NCBI GenBank assembly: GCA_031417555.1
Contig: JANOVV010000065.1
Location: 1-64,000, forward strand
Direction of reading: 5' to 3'
Length of the DNA: 64,000 nt
DNA from: JADKIH01 sp031417555
GTDB taxonomy: Bacteria > Bacteroidota > Bacteroidia > AKYH767-A > 2013-40CM-41-45
Shown: one piece after another, positions 1 through 9,321 of the stretch
Position numbering within the stretch: position 1 is the stretch's first letter
Layout: each line of letters starts with the position of its first letter
Position numbers and translations under genes: made by a program
Notes under the pieces: generated by a model
What the model saw: the letters and a program-made list of their open reading frames with translations, nothing else
Told to the model about the DNA's origin: nothing
Databases searched by the model: none

Positions 1-510
1 AGTTGAATCTGCACCCATACATAAAGCTATCGGATTAAATGGATGATCAACAGAACCCATAGGTGTTGACTTGGTAACTTTTCCTTGTTCTGAAGTTGGC
101 GAGTATTGACCTTTTGTTAAACCGTAAATTTCATTATTAAAAAGAAGAATATTCACATTGAAATTTCTTCGAAGCAAATGAATCATGTGATTGCCACCAA
201 TTGACAAACCATCACCATCACCTGTAACAATCCAAATACTAAGTTCGGGGCGAGATGCTTTAAGTCCGCTGGCAAATGCAGTAGCGCGACCATGAATGGA
301 ATGCATTCCATAAGTTTCCATATAATATGGAAAACGGGATGAACATCCAATTCCGGAAATGAAAACAATATTCTCTCTCGCAATTCCTAATTCAGGAATA
401 ACAGTCTGTGCTTGTTTAAGAATACTGTAATCTCCACAACCCGGACACCAGCGAATGTCCTGGTCGGTTACGAGGTCTTTGTTAGTGAATTTTTCTGCTG
501 TAGGTTCCAT
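1..510 (-). CDS. korB: 2-oxoacid:ferredoxin oxidoreductase, beta subunit (C-terminus off the window)
   Basis: Thiamine-pyrophosphate subunit of a 2-oxoacid:ferredoxin oxidoreductase, probably the 2-oxoglutarate enzyme, which makes or uses succinyl-CoA with ferredoxin as electron carrier in the cytoplasm. The first 170 residues are visible and run off the left edge without a stop. CPGCGDY at residues 22-28 and the GDGDG diphosphate-binding motif at residues 97-101, followed by an SIGGNH stretch, are typical of the beta chain. It lies 102 bp downstream of the alpha subunit on the same strand, so the two are almost certainly co-transcribed. Pyruvate or other 2-oxoacids cannot be excluded as substrate from this fragment. 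Confidence 0.9.
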   Translation of the reverse strand, partial: MEPTAEKFTNKDLVTDQDIRWCPGCGDYSILKQAQTVIPELGIARENIVFISGIGCSSRFPYYMETYGMHSIHGRATAFASGLKASRPELSIWIVTGDGDGLSIGGNHMIHLLRRNFNVNILLFNNEIYGLTKGQYSPTSEQGKVTKSTPMGSVDHPFNPIALCMGADST

Positions 511-612
511 TATAGGTGGTTAATACTTATTAGATATTAGTTAATAATTACTGGTATGCTAGTTGAATTTATATGATTCAATTTCAATCAAGACAGTTAT
601 CAATTTCAAATT

Positions 613-2454
613 TTATTTAAGCATTTCTTCAATCTTCATTGCAATCTCTTCGGCAGCAAACGGCATTCCTTGAATCTTATTCAGTCCGACGGCAGGTAAG
701 AGGTATTTATCGCGAATTACTTTAATAAGTTGTCCGGTATTCATTTCAGGAATAAGTACCTGTTCATAGTTATAAAGAATCTCTCCTAAGTTTTTAGGAA
801 GAGGATTAATATAACGAAGATGAGCATGTGAAACATCATAACCTTTACTTCGTGCAGTTATCACTGCGCTTTTAATAGCACCAAATGTAGAACCCCATCC
901 TAAGATCAGGAGTTTTCCTTTATCAGTTCCGACTTCAATAGTTTGTTCAGGAATATGATCGGCAATTTTTTCAACTTTTGCTTCACGCATACGAACCATG
1001 AATTCGTGGTTTTGTGCATCGTAACTAATATTACCTGTTTCGTGTTCTTTTTCTAAACCGCCTATGCGATGTTCAAGACCCTTTGTGCCGGGAATAGCCC
1101 AAGGGCGAGATAATTTTTCATCCCGCTTGTAAGGCAAATATTTTTCTGACGAAGTTTTCTCTTTCGCAAATTCAACTTTAATTTCTTTGAGATCGGATGA
1201 TTTAGGAAACTGCCACGGTTCGGCACCATTGGCAATATAACCATCAGTCAATAAGATTACAGGAGTCATGAAATTAACCGCAATCCTGCAAGCTTCATAA
1301 ACCATATTGAAACAATCGGAAGGAGTTGCTGCTGCAAGAACAGGAATCGGAGCTTCGCCGTTTCGGCCATAAAGAGCTTGCATTAAATCGCTTTGTTCCG
1401 TTTTAGTTGGAAGTCCGGTTGAAGGGCCGCCTCTTTGTACATTGATAATTACAAGAGGTAATTCGAGCATTAATGCTAAACCCATTGCTTCACCTTTTAA
1501 AGCAATACCAGGTCCTGAAGATGCTGTTACACCCAATGAACCGCCGAAGCTGGCTCCGATAGCAGAACAAATAGCAGCAATTTCATCTTCAGCCTGAAAT
1601 GTTTTTACACCGAAATTTTTTTGTTTAGAAAGTTCATGCAAAATATCCGAAGCAGGAGTGATAGGATAAGTACCATAAAAAAGTTGTAGTCCTGATTTTT
1701 GTGACGCTGCAATCAAACCAAGCGCTGTTGCCTGATTACCCATTATGTTTCTATAAATACCGGAAGCTATTTTCGCAGGGCCGATCGAATATCGGGAAGT
1801 AAATTCTTCACGGGTTTCTCCAAAATGGTATCCGGCTTTAAGGATTTTTATATTTGAATCAAGTATGTCTGGTTTCTTACTGAATTTTTCCTCTAAGAAT
1901 TTCAATGTATGATTCATTTCGCGGTTATACATCCAGTAAAGAAAACCAAGAACAAACATGTTTTTTGCCCGGTCGATTTCTTTTACTCCAAGTTCAGAAC
2001 CAACAAGAGCCGCGCGCGTCATTTTTGTAACATCAATTTTAATTACTCGGAAATTATCAAGAGAAGAATCTTCAAGCGGGTTTCCGTCAGTGATATTTGC
2101 AAGTCGTAAATTTTTAGGATCGAAACCGTCGGTATTTGCGATGATGATACCTCCTTTTCGAAGAACACGGATATTTGCTTTTAGGGCTGCAGCATTCATT
2201 ACAACAAGTACATCACAAAAATCGCCGGGTGTATATATTTCAACACTTCCAAAATGCAATTGGTAACCGGACACTCCGGCAAGTGTTCCTTGCGGAGCAC
2301 GAATTTCAGCTGGGAAATCAGGGAATGTACTTAAGTCATTTCCAAATAAGGCAGCAGTATTGGTAAATTGAGTACCTGTCAGCTGCATTCCGTCACCGGA
2401 ATCACCTGCAAACTTTATAATTACGTTTTCTAAAACTTCATTCTTTTGTTCCAT
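613..2454 (-). CDS. korA: 2-oxoacid:ferredoxin oxidoreductase, fused gamma-alpha subunit
   Basis: Partner of the beta subunit downstream. At 613 residues it carries the gamma domain (about residues 10-190, opening with FAGDSGDGMQ) fused to the alpha domain (from about residue 235, with the GTYPITPASDILHEL stretch and the ASSGPG segment near residues 310-315). This is the usual arrangement of KorA in Bacteroidota and many aerobes. The enzyme oxidatively decarboxylates 2-oxoglutarate, feeding ferredoxin, and can replace the 2-oxoglutarate dehydrogenase complex in the TCA cycle. The start ATG lies just after the last upstream stop and gives an intact gamma domain. Substrate is inferred from family architecture, not from a unique residue. 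Confidence 0.92.
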   Translation of the reverse strand: MEQKNEVLENVIIKFAGDSGDGMQLTGTQFTNTAALFGNDLSTFPDFPAEIRAPQGTLAGVSGYQLHFGSVEIYTPGDFCDVLVVMNAAALKANIRVLRKGGIIIANTDGFDPKNLRLANITDGNPLEDSSLDNFRVIKIDVTKMTRAALVGSELGVKEIDRAKNMFVLGFLYWMYNREMNHTLKFLEEKFSKKPDILDSNIKILKAGYHFGETREEFTSRYSIGPAKIASGIYRNIMGNQATALGLIAASQKSGLQLFYGTYPITPASDILHELSKQKNFGVKTFQAEDEIAAICSAIGASFGGSLGVTASSGPGIALKGEAMGLALMLELPLVIINVQRGGPSTGLPTKTEQSDLMQALYGRNGEAPIPVLAAATPSDCFNMVYEACRIAVNFMTPVILLTDGYIANGAEPWQFPKSSDLKEIKVEFAKEKTSSEKYLPYKRDEKLSRPWAIPGTKGLEHRIGGLEKEHETGNISYDAQNHEFMVRMREAKVEKIADHIPEQTIEVGTDKGKLLILGWGSTFGAIKSAVITARSKGYDVSHAHLRYINPLPKNLGEILYNYEQVLIPEMNTGQLIKVIRDKYLLPAVGLNKIQGMPFAAEEIAMKIEEMLK

Positions 2455-2606
2455 AATGTACGAGAAGGGGGCTAATTATCAGCTGCTAAATATAAGAAAA
2501 TATAAAGGTATTTTGCTGAGTAAAAAGCATAATTATCCAATTTGACCGGGATTTTGCAACTGAAATGTTTTTAGCCACAAACTAAAAGAAAAACCGGTCA
2601 ATATAA

Positions 2607-3575
2607 TCACATCCAATTTTTCTCAAAAATATCCCTTGTATGATAGGATATAATTATCCCCGCCCCTGCCCTGGCAAAAGCATGCATATTTTCCATAACA
2701 ATTCGTTCTTCATCGATAAAGTTGGCAGCTGCAGCCATTTTTACCATTGTATATTCCCCCGAAACATTGTAACAAGCCACAGGCAATAATGTGTTTTCAC
2801 GTACGGCTTTAATTATGTCGAGGTAAGCAAGAGCAGGTTTTACCATAACGATATCGGCACCTTCTGTTTCATCAATTGCTGCTTCTAAAACTGCTTCCCT
2901 TCCATTCCTGAAATCCATCTGATACGATTTGCGATCCCCTTTTCCGGGAGCAGAGTCGGCAGCCTCACGAAAAGGACCATAATATGCAGAAGCAAATTTA
3001 GTAGCATAAGACATAATCGATGTATTTTCAAAATTGTTCTTATCTAAAAGCTCACGAATAGCCTTCACTCTTCCATCCATCATATCACTTGGAGCTACCA
3101 TATCGGCTCCGGCTTGTGCGTGAGCCAATGCCATTCGAGAAAGTACGTCTAGTGTCACATCATTTTGCACATAATCATTTTTTAAAATTCCGCAATGTCC
3201 GTGTGTTGTATAAGCACACAAACAAACATCGGTGATAATATAAATATCATCTTTGAATTGCTTTTTTAAAGAAATTATTGCTTCTGAAACAACTGAATTT
3301 CCGTCGTAGGAAGAATGTGCATCTTCTGATTTGTCTTCTCCTGTTCCAAAAAGTAAAATTTTATTAACTCCTGCCTTTAATCCTTTTTCAACATCCGATA
3401 ATAATGTATCCGGCGAAAACCGATTTATACCAGGCATTGCTTCAACTGGATTAATTACACTTTTACCCTTTGTAATAAAATAGGGATAAATGAACATATC
3501 TTTTGACAGATGTGTTTCTGCAACCATTTCTCTTAGCAATGGGGTTTTACGTAATCGACGAAGGCGTTGGATCAT
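2607..3575 (-). CDS. hemB: Delta-aminolevulinic acid dehydratase (porphobilinogen synthase)
   Basis: Condenses two 5-aminolevulinate molecules into porphobilinogen in haem synthesis. At 322 residues it has the usual family length. Both active-site lysines are visible: K193 in SYATKFASAYYGPFR and K246 in MVKPALAY, the Schiff-base lysine. The cysteine-rich segment DVCLCAYTTHGHCG indicates the zinc-dependent type rather than the magnesium-only type. It is the last of three haem genes on this strand (hemA, hemCD, hemB), 125 bp beyond hemCD. Proximity to the haem-rich act/cytochrome oxidase operon fits its role, although the two sets are separate transcripts. Confidence 0.96.
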   Translation of the reverse strand: MIQRLRRLRKTPLLREMVAETHLSKDMFIYPYFITKGKSVINPVEAMPGINRFSPDTLLSDVEKGLKAGVNKILLFGTGEDKSEDAHSSYDGNSVVSEAIISLKKQFKDDIYIITDVCLCAYTTHGHCGILKNDYVQNDVTLDVLSRMALAHAQAGADMVAPSDMMDGRVKAIRELLDKNNFENTSIMSYATKFASAYYGPFREAADSAPGKGDRKSYQMDFRNGREAVLEAAIDETEGADIVMVKPALAYLDIIKAVRENTLLPVACYNVSGEYTMVKMAAAANFIDEERIVMENMHAFARAGAGIIISYHTRDIFEKNWM

Positions 3576-3700
3576 TTATTTAATTAGTTAATTGGAAAAC
3601 GACTTTTGTTTTATTTTAAACTTTAACTGTAAAATTAATATTTTATCTATCGTGATTATTATTATTTTCATTCTTCCCCCGGTGCTATCGTTATCAATCT

Positions 3701-5275
3701 TTAATCAAACACACTTGCTCCAAACACAGCTCTTGCAAGTCCGGCATCATCAAATGTATCCGGTTGTGCTGAAGGAATAATTTTGTGTTTGCGTAATGCA
3801 TTAGCTGTTGCATCGCCCATGGCAATAGCTTTTTGTTTTTTTTGAAATGTATAATTTTCAAACCAGGCTTCTACATTGGAAGGTGACGTAAAAACAACTA
3901 TATCTGCTTTTGGCATTTCTCCATCATTTTTCTTTAATGTTTCATAAACAGCGAGATCAAATACATTTTCTTGTCTTACGAATTGCTGTTGAATGGATCT
4001 CATACTTTCTTTCGCTTGGGGAAAAAGAACTTTTGAACTTCCGGCAAGAGATGCAAATTGTTTGCCTGTCATTCGGGTATCCAAGGATGAACCAATAAAA
4101 TCAGCTCTGTGTCCGAAACGGCGCAGAGCCTCAGAAGTAGATTTTCCGACGCAACCGAATTTTTGTTTTGATAATTTAGGTGTCTGTTCAAAAAAATATT
4201 TTACAGCATGTTTGCTCGAAAAAAATATCCAATCAGAATCCGGGAAAAAACCAAACCTGATCGGAATAATTTCTATCAGTGCTCTTTCTTCCAGTTTAAA
4301 TTCATTTCCTTCAAGAACGCTTCTCAGGTAACTTTCTGAACGATTTGCTCTCGTTATAAAAACATCACAAGGCTTAACAGAATTAATTTTCTCAACGACT
4401 CTTTCTGCCAGTTGTTCGGGATTAATTGATTCTGCGCTTACAGATATAGGAAGTTTATCCCAGGATTTTGCTTTTACTACTCTCACAAAGTATGTTTCCT
4501 TATCGTCATCATAAATGGCATAAACTCCGACAGGAGTATGACATCCTCCCTGAAAAAGGTTCAACACTTTTCTTTCAATTCCTGAAATATGTCTTATATC
4601 AGGATTATCAATCTTCTTTAATAATTCATAAAGCTCTTTGTCTTTCTCTCTGATTTGAATAGCCAAAATCCCCTGCGCCGGTGCCGGAACAAATTCAGCC
4701 GGGTCCATTTTTACAACATGGAAATCATTCAAATCAAGTTCAAGGCGTTCTACTCCTGCTGCTGCAATTAAAATGGCATCATATTGCCCTTCTCTCAATT
4801 TCGAAATCCGTGTTGGAATATTACCTCTTAAGTCGTTTAATTTAACATCCGGTCGAAAAGCCAGTAACTGCGATTTTCTCCTAGCTGAAGAAGTTCCAAC
4901 AGTTGAATTTTTTCTTAAACTGAATTTTTTTTTCTGATCAAATGCTTTTTTATTTATGATCAAAATATCTGAAGGATCTTCCCGCTCTGAAACAGCTCCG
5001 ATAATTAACCCTTCCGGTGATTCGGTTGGAAGATCTTTGAATGAATGAATGGCAATATCTGTTTCCTCACTCAGTAATGCTTCTTCAATTTCTTTTGTAA
5101 AAAAACCTTTACCTTCTAACTTATCAAGACTTAATTCTTGTTTTGAATCGCCTTGAGTTTGTATTATTTTCAGGATACAGCTTTGCCCGATTTCCTCCAA
5201 AAGGCTTTTTATATAATTGGCTTGCCAAAGAGCAAGATCGCTACCACGGGTACCTATGATTAATGGAGAACGCAT
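3701..5275 (-). CDS. hemCD: Fused hydroxymethylbilane synthase / uroporphyrinogen-III synthase
   Basis: A single 524-residue protein joins two consecutive steps of haem synthesis. Residues 1 to about 300 are hydroxymethylbilane synthase (N-terminal IIGTRGSDLALWQA; dipyrromethane cofactor cysteine C245 in FQGGCHTPVG). From about residue 305 the weakly conserved HemD fold follows (PCDVFITRANR near its start, IVVFTSPSNVEAWF further on), which closes the tetrapyrrole ring with D-ring inversion. Usual HemC is a little over 300 residues and HemD about 250, so both domains are full length. There is no stop or frameshift at the joint. Fusion is known in this phylum and should channel the unstable hydroxymethylbilane. 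Confidence 0.93.
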   Translation of the reverse strand: MRSPLIIGTRGSDLALWQANYIKSLLEEIGQSCILKIIQTQGDSKQELSLDKLEGKGFFTKEIEEALLSEETDIAIHSFKDLPTESPEGLIIGAVSEREDPSDILIINKKAFDQKKKFSLRKNSTVGTSSARRKSQLLAFRPDVKLNDLRGNIPTRISKLREGQYDAILIAAAGVERLELDLNDFHVVKMDPAEFVPAPAQGILAIQIREKDKELYELLKKIDNPDIRHISGIERKVLNLFQGGCHTPVGVYAIYDDDKETYFVRVVKAKSWDKLPISVSAESINPEQLAERVVEKINSVKPCDVFITRANRSESYLRSVLEGNEFKLEERALIEIIPIRFGFFPDSDWIFFSSKHAVKYFFEQTPKLSKQKFGCVGKSTSEALRRFGHRADFIGSSLDTRMTGKQFASLAGSSKVLFPQAKESMRSIQQQFVRQENVFDLAVYETLKKNDGEMPKADIVVFTSPSNVEAWFENYTFQKKQKAIAMGDATANALRKHKIIPSAQPDTFDDAGLARAVFGASVFD

Positions 5276-5442
5276 TTAATTTATTGAAGATTGAAAATTT
5301 AGTGCTTAGCAAAGTGGAAATAGATTATTCATTGAAACAAAAAACTGCGGATTAATTCACCTATTACTTTATCTAAAAATGTCAATATTAATATTAAATA
5401 AAAAAATAAATTTCCAATCTACAATATTCAATCTTCAATAAT

Positions 5443-6687
5443 TTAGTTTCTGCTTTCCAGAATTATTTCTTTTGCAAGTATCATTGGAACAGAAATACAT
5501 TTCTTTTCCATATAGTCGAGCACTTTTCCAAGCACTAATTTGGAATGATCATCCAAACTACGAATATCGTCTGCAAAAACTTCATTCAATGCTTTATCTT
5601 TTATTTGTCTGATTTTCTCAGGAACATCCTTCATTTTAATTTCAATCTTCCTGGTTTTAAGCATTTGATGAAAGAGTTCAATATTTTCTTCAATTATTTT
5701 CTCAGAAGCAATAATTTCATGCTGTCTTTCAATTTTATTTTTTTCTGCAACCGAACGAAGTTGTGAAATATCTATCAGATCGATATCATTATTTTCATAA
5801 ACTTCCGGCACAATATTAGAAGGAATAGAAAGGTCAATTACAACTTTTGTTTTAATATCATTACAAAGTAAAGATGAATAAACTTCGTTCGTGATAATTT
5901 TTTCGGAAGATGAAGTGCAAACAATTAATATATCAAACCCATTGTCAAATTTTTCCAGTTGTTCTATGGGCAAAGCAATGGCAGAAATAGCATCTGTTGA
6001 AAGCATTGAAGCCAATTTAACAGCTTTCGAAAACGTACGATTAAAAATTGTGAAGCTTTTAAAGCCGCGTTTGACAAGATATTTGCTAAGATTAGAATTA
6101 GTCTCTCCTGCACCAATCATTACAATTCTGGCGCCCTGTTTGGAATTTCGAATTCTTAATTCTCGCTCTGCCAAAGAAACAACGGAAACGGGATTGTTTG
6201 CAATTTTAGTTTCTGTATAAACCTGTTTAGCGGTATTAATAGTTGCTTTAACAAGAAGTCTTAAAAAATCTCCGGTTAATCCTTCACTATTGCATAACTC
6301 ATACGATTTTCGAACCTGGGTAATAATTTCTCTTTCACCAACAACAAGTGACTCAAGCGATGACGCTACTTTGAAAATATGTCTTAAAGCATTTTCGTCT
6401 TCATAAACTTCAGCGTTTTTTACAGCAAACTTAATTTCTTCGCTATCCCAATCACGTCGAAAATGACTAAAAAATTTAATTAAAAAAGTATTATTACAAT
6501 CATGATGAGTGGTGAAAACAAATTCAATACGATTACATGTAGAGACGTATAAAATTTCATTGATATCACATGTATATTTTAAAAACTCCAGACGCTCTTT
6601 CCGGTTTTCGTCATGCAAAAAAAACAAGTTTAACTCGTTTAAAGGAGTTTGCTTGTGTGTAAATGCAATAATCTTTAACTGATCCAA
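5443..6687 (-). CDS. hemA: Glutamyl-tRNA reductase
   Basis: First committed enzyme of the C5 route to haem: reduces glutamyl-tRNA to glutamate-1-semialdehyde with NADPH. The 414-residue protein has the catalytic cysteine C51 in VSTCNRIEF, the nucleotide-binding GAGETNSNLSKYL stretch near residue 192, and a C-terminal dimerisation helix region. It is the first gene of hemA-hemCD-hemB on the minus strand. The 167-bp gap to hemCD is AT-rich and could hold a second promoter. Glutamate-1-semialdehyde aminomutase (hemL) is not in the window. Confidence 0.96.
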   Translation of the reverse strand: MDQLKIIAFTHKQTPLNELNLFFLHDENRKERLEFLKYTCDINEILYVSTCNRIEFVFTTHHDCNNTFLIKFFSHFRRDWDSEEIKFAVKNAEVYEDENALRHIFKVASSLESLVVGEREIITQVRKSYELCNSEGLTGDFLRLLVKATINTAKQVYTETKIANNPVSVVSLAERELRIRNSKQGARIVMIGAGETNSNLSKYLVKRGFKSFTIFNRTFSKAVKLASMLSTDAISAIALPIEQLEKFDNGFDILIVCTSSSEKIITNEVYSSLLCNDIKTKVVIDLSIPSNIVPEVYENNDIDLIDISQLRSVAEKNKIERQHEIIASEKIIEENIELFHQMLKTRKIEIKMKDVPEKIRQIKDKALNEVFADDIRSLDDHSKLVLGKVLDYMEKKCISVPMILAKEIILESRN

Positions 6688-6941
6688 TGAGCTTTTTTTT
6701 ATTCTGACAGCAAAGGTCTAAAAGGTTATTTTTCCTCTGTCATAACACTGTCATGAAGGATAAAATACAAGTGTTATTTCATTTAAGAAACAAAAAACGA
6801 TATGATCATTATCATGAAGATAAAAGACAGTTTTCGTTAATAGCTTATTAATAAATCTTTGCTACAATGCTTTGAGAAGAAAATCCAATCTTTGCAAACC
6901 AGAAAGACATTTTACGAAAACAAAAACATCATAAAAACCGC

Positions 6942-7391
6942 ATGAATTCCGCACATTGGCACTTGTTATTAAACCATTTTCCGATTATAGGGACTTATTT
7001 CAGTACACTTTTACTAATCGTTGGTATAATGTTAAAAAGCCATCATGTAAAAAATATCGCTTTGGAATTCTTCACTCTTACTGCACTTTTTGCTATACCA
7101 ACTTTTCTAACCGGTGAAGGCGCAGAAGATGTACTTATTTCAATAGGGCAGAAAAATGAAACGTTTATTCATTCCCATGAGCAATAAGCTCAAAACGCAT
7201 TTTGGTTATCCATATCGATAGCTATTATTTCATTTGGAGTATTATTAGGAAGATTAGCTATTAAAAATAATCGAATATTAATTTTCACTATTCTGATTGC
7301 CGGAATGGTAAATTCTTCACTAATGGCTCTAGCAGGAAATTCGGTCGGTCAAATAAGACATACGGAAATTCGGACAAAAAATTCCGAATAA
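6942..7391 (+). pseudogene. Small integral membrane protein split by an in-frame TAA
   Basis: An open frame from ATG 6942 runs 81 codons to a TAA at 7185-7187, and the same frame then continues open for 67 more codons to TAA 7389-7391. The first part begins with HWHLLLNHFPIIGTY and has two membrane segments and a TGEGAEDV stretch. The second part has two further hydrophobic segments and ends with a GQIRHTEI-like tail. Together they resemble the four-helix DUF2231-like membrane proteins common in Bacteroidota, which read through this point with a HEE-type helix. I infer a nonsense mutation or a sequence error. No restart ATG with a plausible leader is evident directly after the stop, so the second half is probably not made. 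Confidence 0.65.
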
Positions 7392-7466
7392 AATAAAAAT
7401 GACAATTAGAAAATAATCTTCCTTGTGAAAAGAAGGTGAAATAATTTCTATTTCCCGGATGTTCTT

Positions 7467-9278
7467 TTAACTCTCACCTTCCAAATTAGAATTCTTAGTT
7501 TCCGAATATGGTGTCGTCTGAGGAATGAAATCATCTTCAGAACCCGGCTTTCCATAGTCATACGGCCAGCGATAAACGGTTGGAATCTCTCCAGGCCAGT
7601 TGCCATGAAGATGTTCTACAGGTGCTGTCCATTCAATTGTATTTGACTTCCATGGATTCTGACTTGATTTTTTACCGCGATACATGCTATAGAAAAAATT
7701 AAATGCAAATATCAGCTGAGCAAGACCTCCTAGAATTGCAAAAACAGAAACGATAACATTGATGTTTATGGCAGCATCAAATCCTTCGTAAGATGTAAAT
7801 GCATAATAACGACGAGGTGCTCCTGATAACCCTATAAAGTGCATTGGAAAGAATGTTCCATAAACACTAAATATCGTCAACCAAAAATGTAAATATCCCA
7901 AACGTTTATCCATCATTCTTCCAAACATTCTAGGAAACCAATGGTAAATTCCTGCAAACATTCCGAAGATAGCCGAACTTCCCATTACAATATGAAAGTG
8001 AGCAACAACAAAATATGTATCATGAAGATTTATATCAAGTGCTGAATCCCCTAAAATAATTCCTGTCAATCCGCCTGAAATAAAGAATGAAACAAGACCA
8101 ACAGCAAATAACATCGCCGGCGATAAAACGATATTCGCTTTCCATAAAGTCGCCAGGTAATTGAAAACCTTTACGGCTGATGGAATAGCCACAAGCAGTG
8201 TTGTAAATACGAAAACAGATCCAAGGAATGGATTCATCCCGGTAATAAACATATGATGCCCCCAAACAACGAATGAAAGAAAAGCAATCACAAGCATTGA
8301 GCCGATCATTGCTTTGTATCCGAATATTGGTTTACGCGATTGCGTAGATATAACCTCTGATGCAAGTCCGAGAGCAGGAAGAAGAACGATATAAACTTCC
8401 GGGTGCCCTAAGAACCAGAAAAGGTGTTGAAATAGAATCGGGCTTCCTCCGCTGTAATGCAATGGTGCGCCATTGATAAAAATATCAGACAGATAAAAAC
8501 TTGTTCCAAAACTACGATCAAATAATAACAGCAAGGCTGCTGCAAATAACACAGGGAAAGAAAGTATTCCCAGAATAGCTGTAATTAAAAACGCCCATAT
8601 AGTTAATGGAAGGCGGGTCATGCTCATTCCTTTTGTTCGCAGGTTGATAATTGTAACAACGTAATTAATACCGCCTAATAAAGCAGAAGCAATAAATAAA
8701 ACCATACTAATCAACCATAAAGTCATCCCCAATCCCGACCCGGGAATTGCCTGCGGCAATGCACTCAGAGGCGGATAAATTGTCCATCCACCAGATGCCG
8801 GTCCCATTTCAACAAATAAAGAAGCCGTCATAACTGCACAGCTACCAAAAAAGAACCAATACGATAACATATTCAGAAATCCCGAAGCCATATCCCTGGC
8901 TCCGATTTGAAATGGAATCAAGAGATTACTAAAGGTTCCCGATAATCCGCCCGTTAGTACAAAGAATACCATGATAGTTCCATGAATAGTAACCAACGCC
9001 AGATAAAAACTTGGATCAAGTTTTCCGCCTTTGCCCCAATGGCCAATTAGTTTTTCTATAATCGGAAATTTCTGATCCGGCCAACCCAGTTGAAGTCTGA
9101 AAATAAGGGACATTATCATCGCAACAAAAGCCATAATAATTGCAGTCACAAGGAACTGCTTGGAAATCATTTTATGGTCCTGGCTGAAGATGTACTTTGA
9201 CCAGAAAGTATCGTGATGCTCATGATGATCATGCGCTTCTTGCACATGTACAGCATGATCGGATGAATGAGTTGACAT
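7467..9278 (-). CDS. ctaD: Cytochrome c oxidase subunit I
   Basis: Catalytic haem-copper subunit of an aa3-type oxidase that reduces oxygen to water and pumps protons. It has 603 residues with about 12 membrane helices. Haem and copper ligands are visible: the low-spin haem histidine in VTIHGTIMVFF, CuB histidine and cross-linked tyrosine in GHPEVYIV, the HH pair in WGHHMFITG, and the high-spin and low-spin ligands in HDTYFVVAHFHIVMG. The N-terminus (first 25 residues) is unusually rich in histidine and acidic residues, a common trait in this phylum that may bind copper. It is the last gene of the act-cox operon, 43 bp after subunit II. Confidence 0.97.
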   Translation of the reverse strand: MSTHSSDHAVHVQEAHDHHEHHDTFWSKYIFSQDHKMISKQFLVTAIIMAFVAMIMSLIFRLQLGWPDQKFPIIEKLIGHWGKGGKLDPSFYLALVTIHGTIMVFFVLTGGLSGTFSNLLIPFQIGARDMASGFLNMLSYWFFFGSCAVMTASLFVEMGPASGGWTIYPPLSALPQAIPGSGLGMTLWLISMVLFIASALLGGINYVVTIINLRTKGMSMTRLPLTIWAFLITAILGILSFPVLFAAALLLLFDRSFGTSFYLSDIFINGAPLHYSGGSPILFQHLFWFLGHPEVYIVLLPALGLASEVISTQSRKPIFGYKAMIGSMLVIAFLSFVVWGHHMFITGMNPFLGSVFVFTTLLVAIPSAVKVFNYLATLWKANIVLSPAMLFAVGLVSFFISGGLTGIILGDSALDINLHDTYFVVAHFHIVMGSSAIFGMFAGIYHWFPRMFGRMMDKRLGYLHFWLTIFSVYGTFFPMHFIGLSGAPRRYYAFTSYEGFDAAININVIVSVFAILGGLAQLIFAFNFFYSMYRGKKSSQNPWKSNTIEWTAPVEHLHGNWPGEIPTVYRWPYDYGKPGSEDDFIPQTTPYSETKNSNLEGES

Positions 9279-9321
9279 TTTATCGGTAATTTATAGAATG
9301 AAGATAAAAATTCTTACTGAG

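Noticed and set aside
7430..7482. GAAGGTGA/TCACCTTC inverted repeat as terminator for the split membrane gene and ctaD
   Set aside because: The loop is nearly 40 nt, one arm is inside the ctaD coding end, and no T-run follows, so support is too weak.
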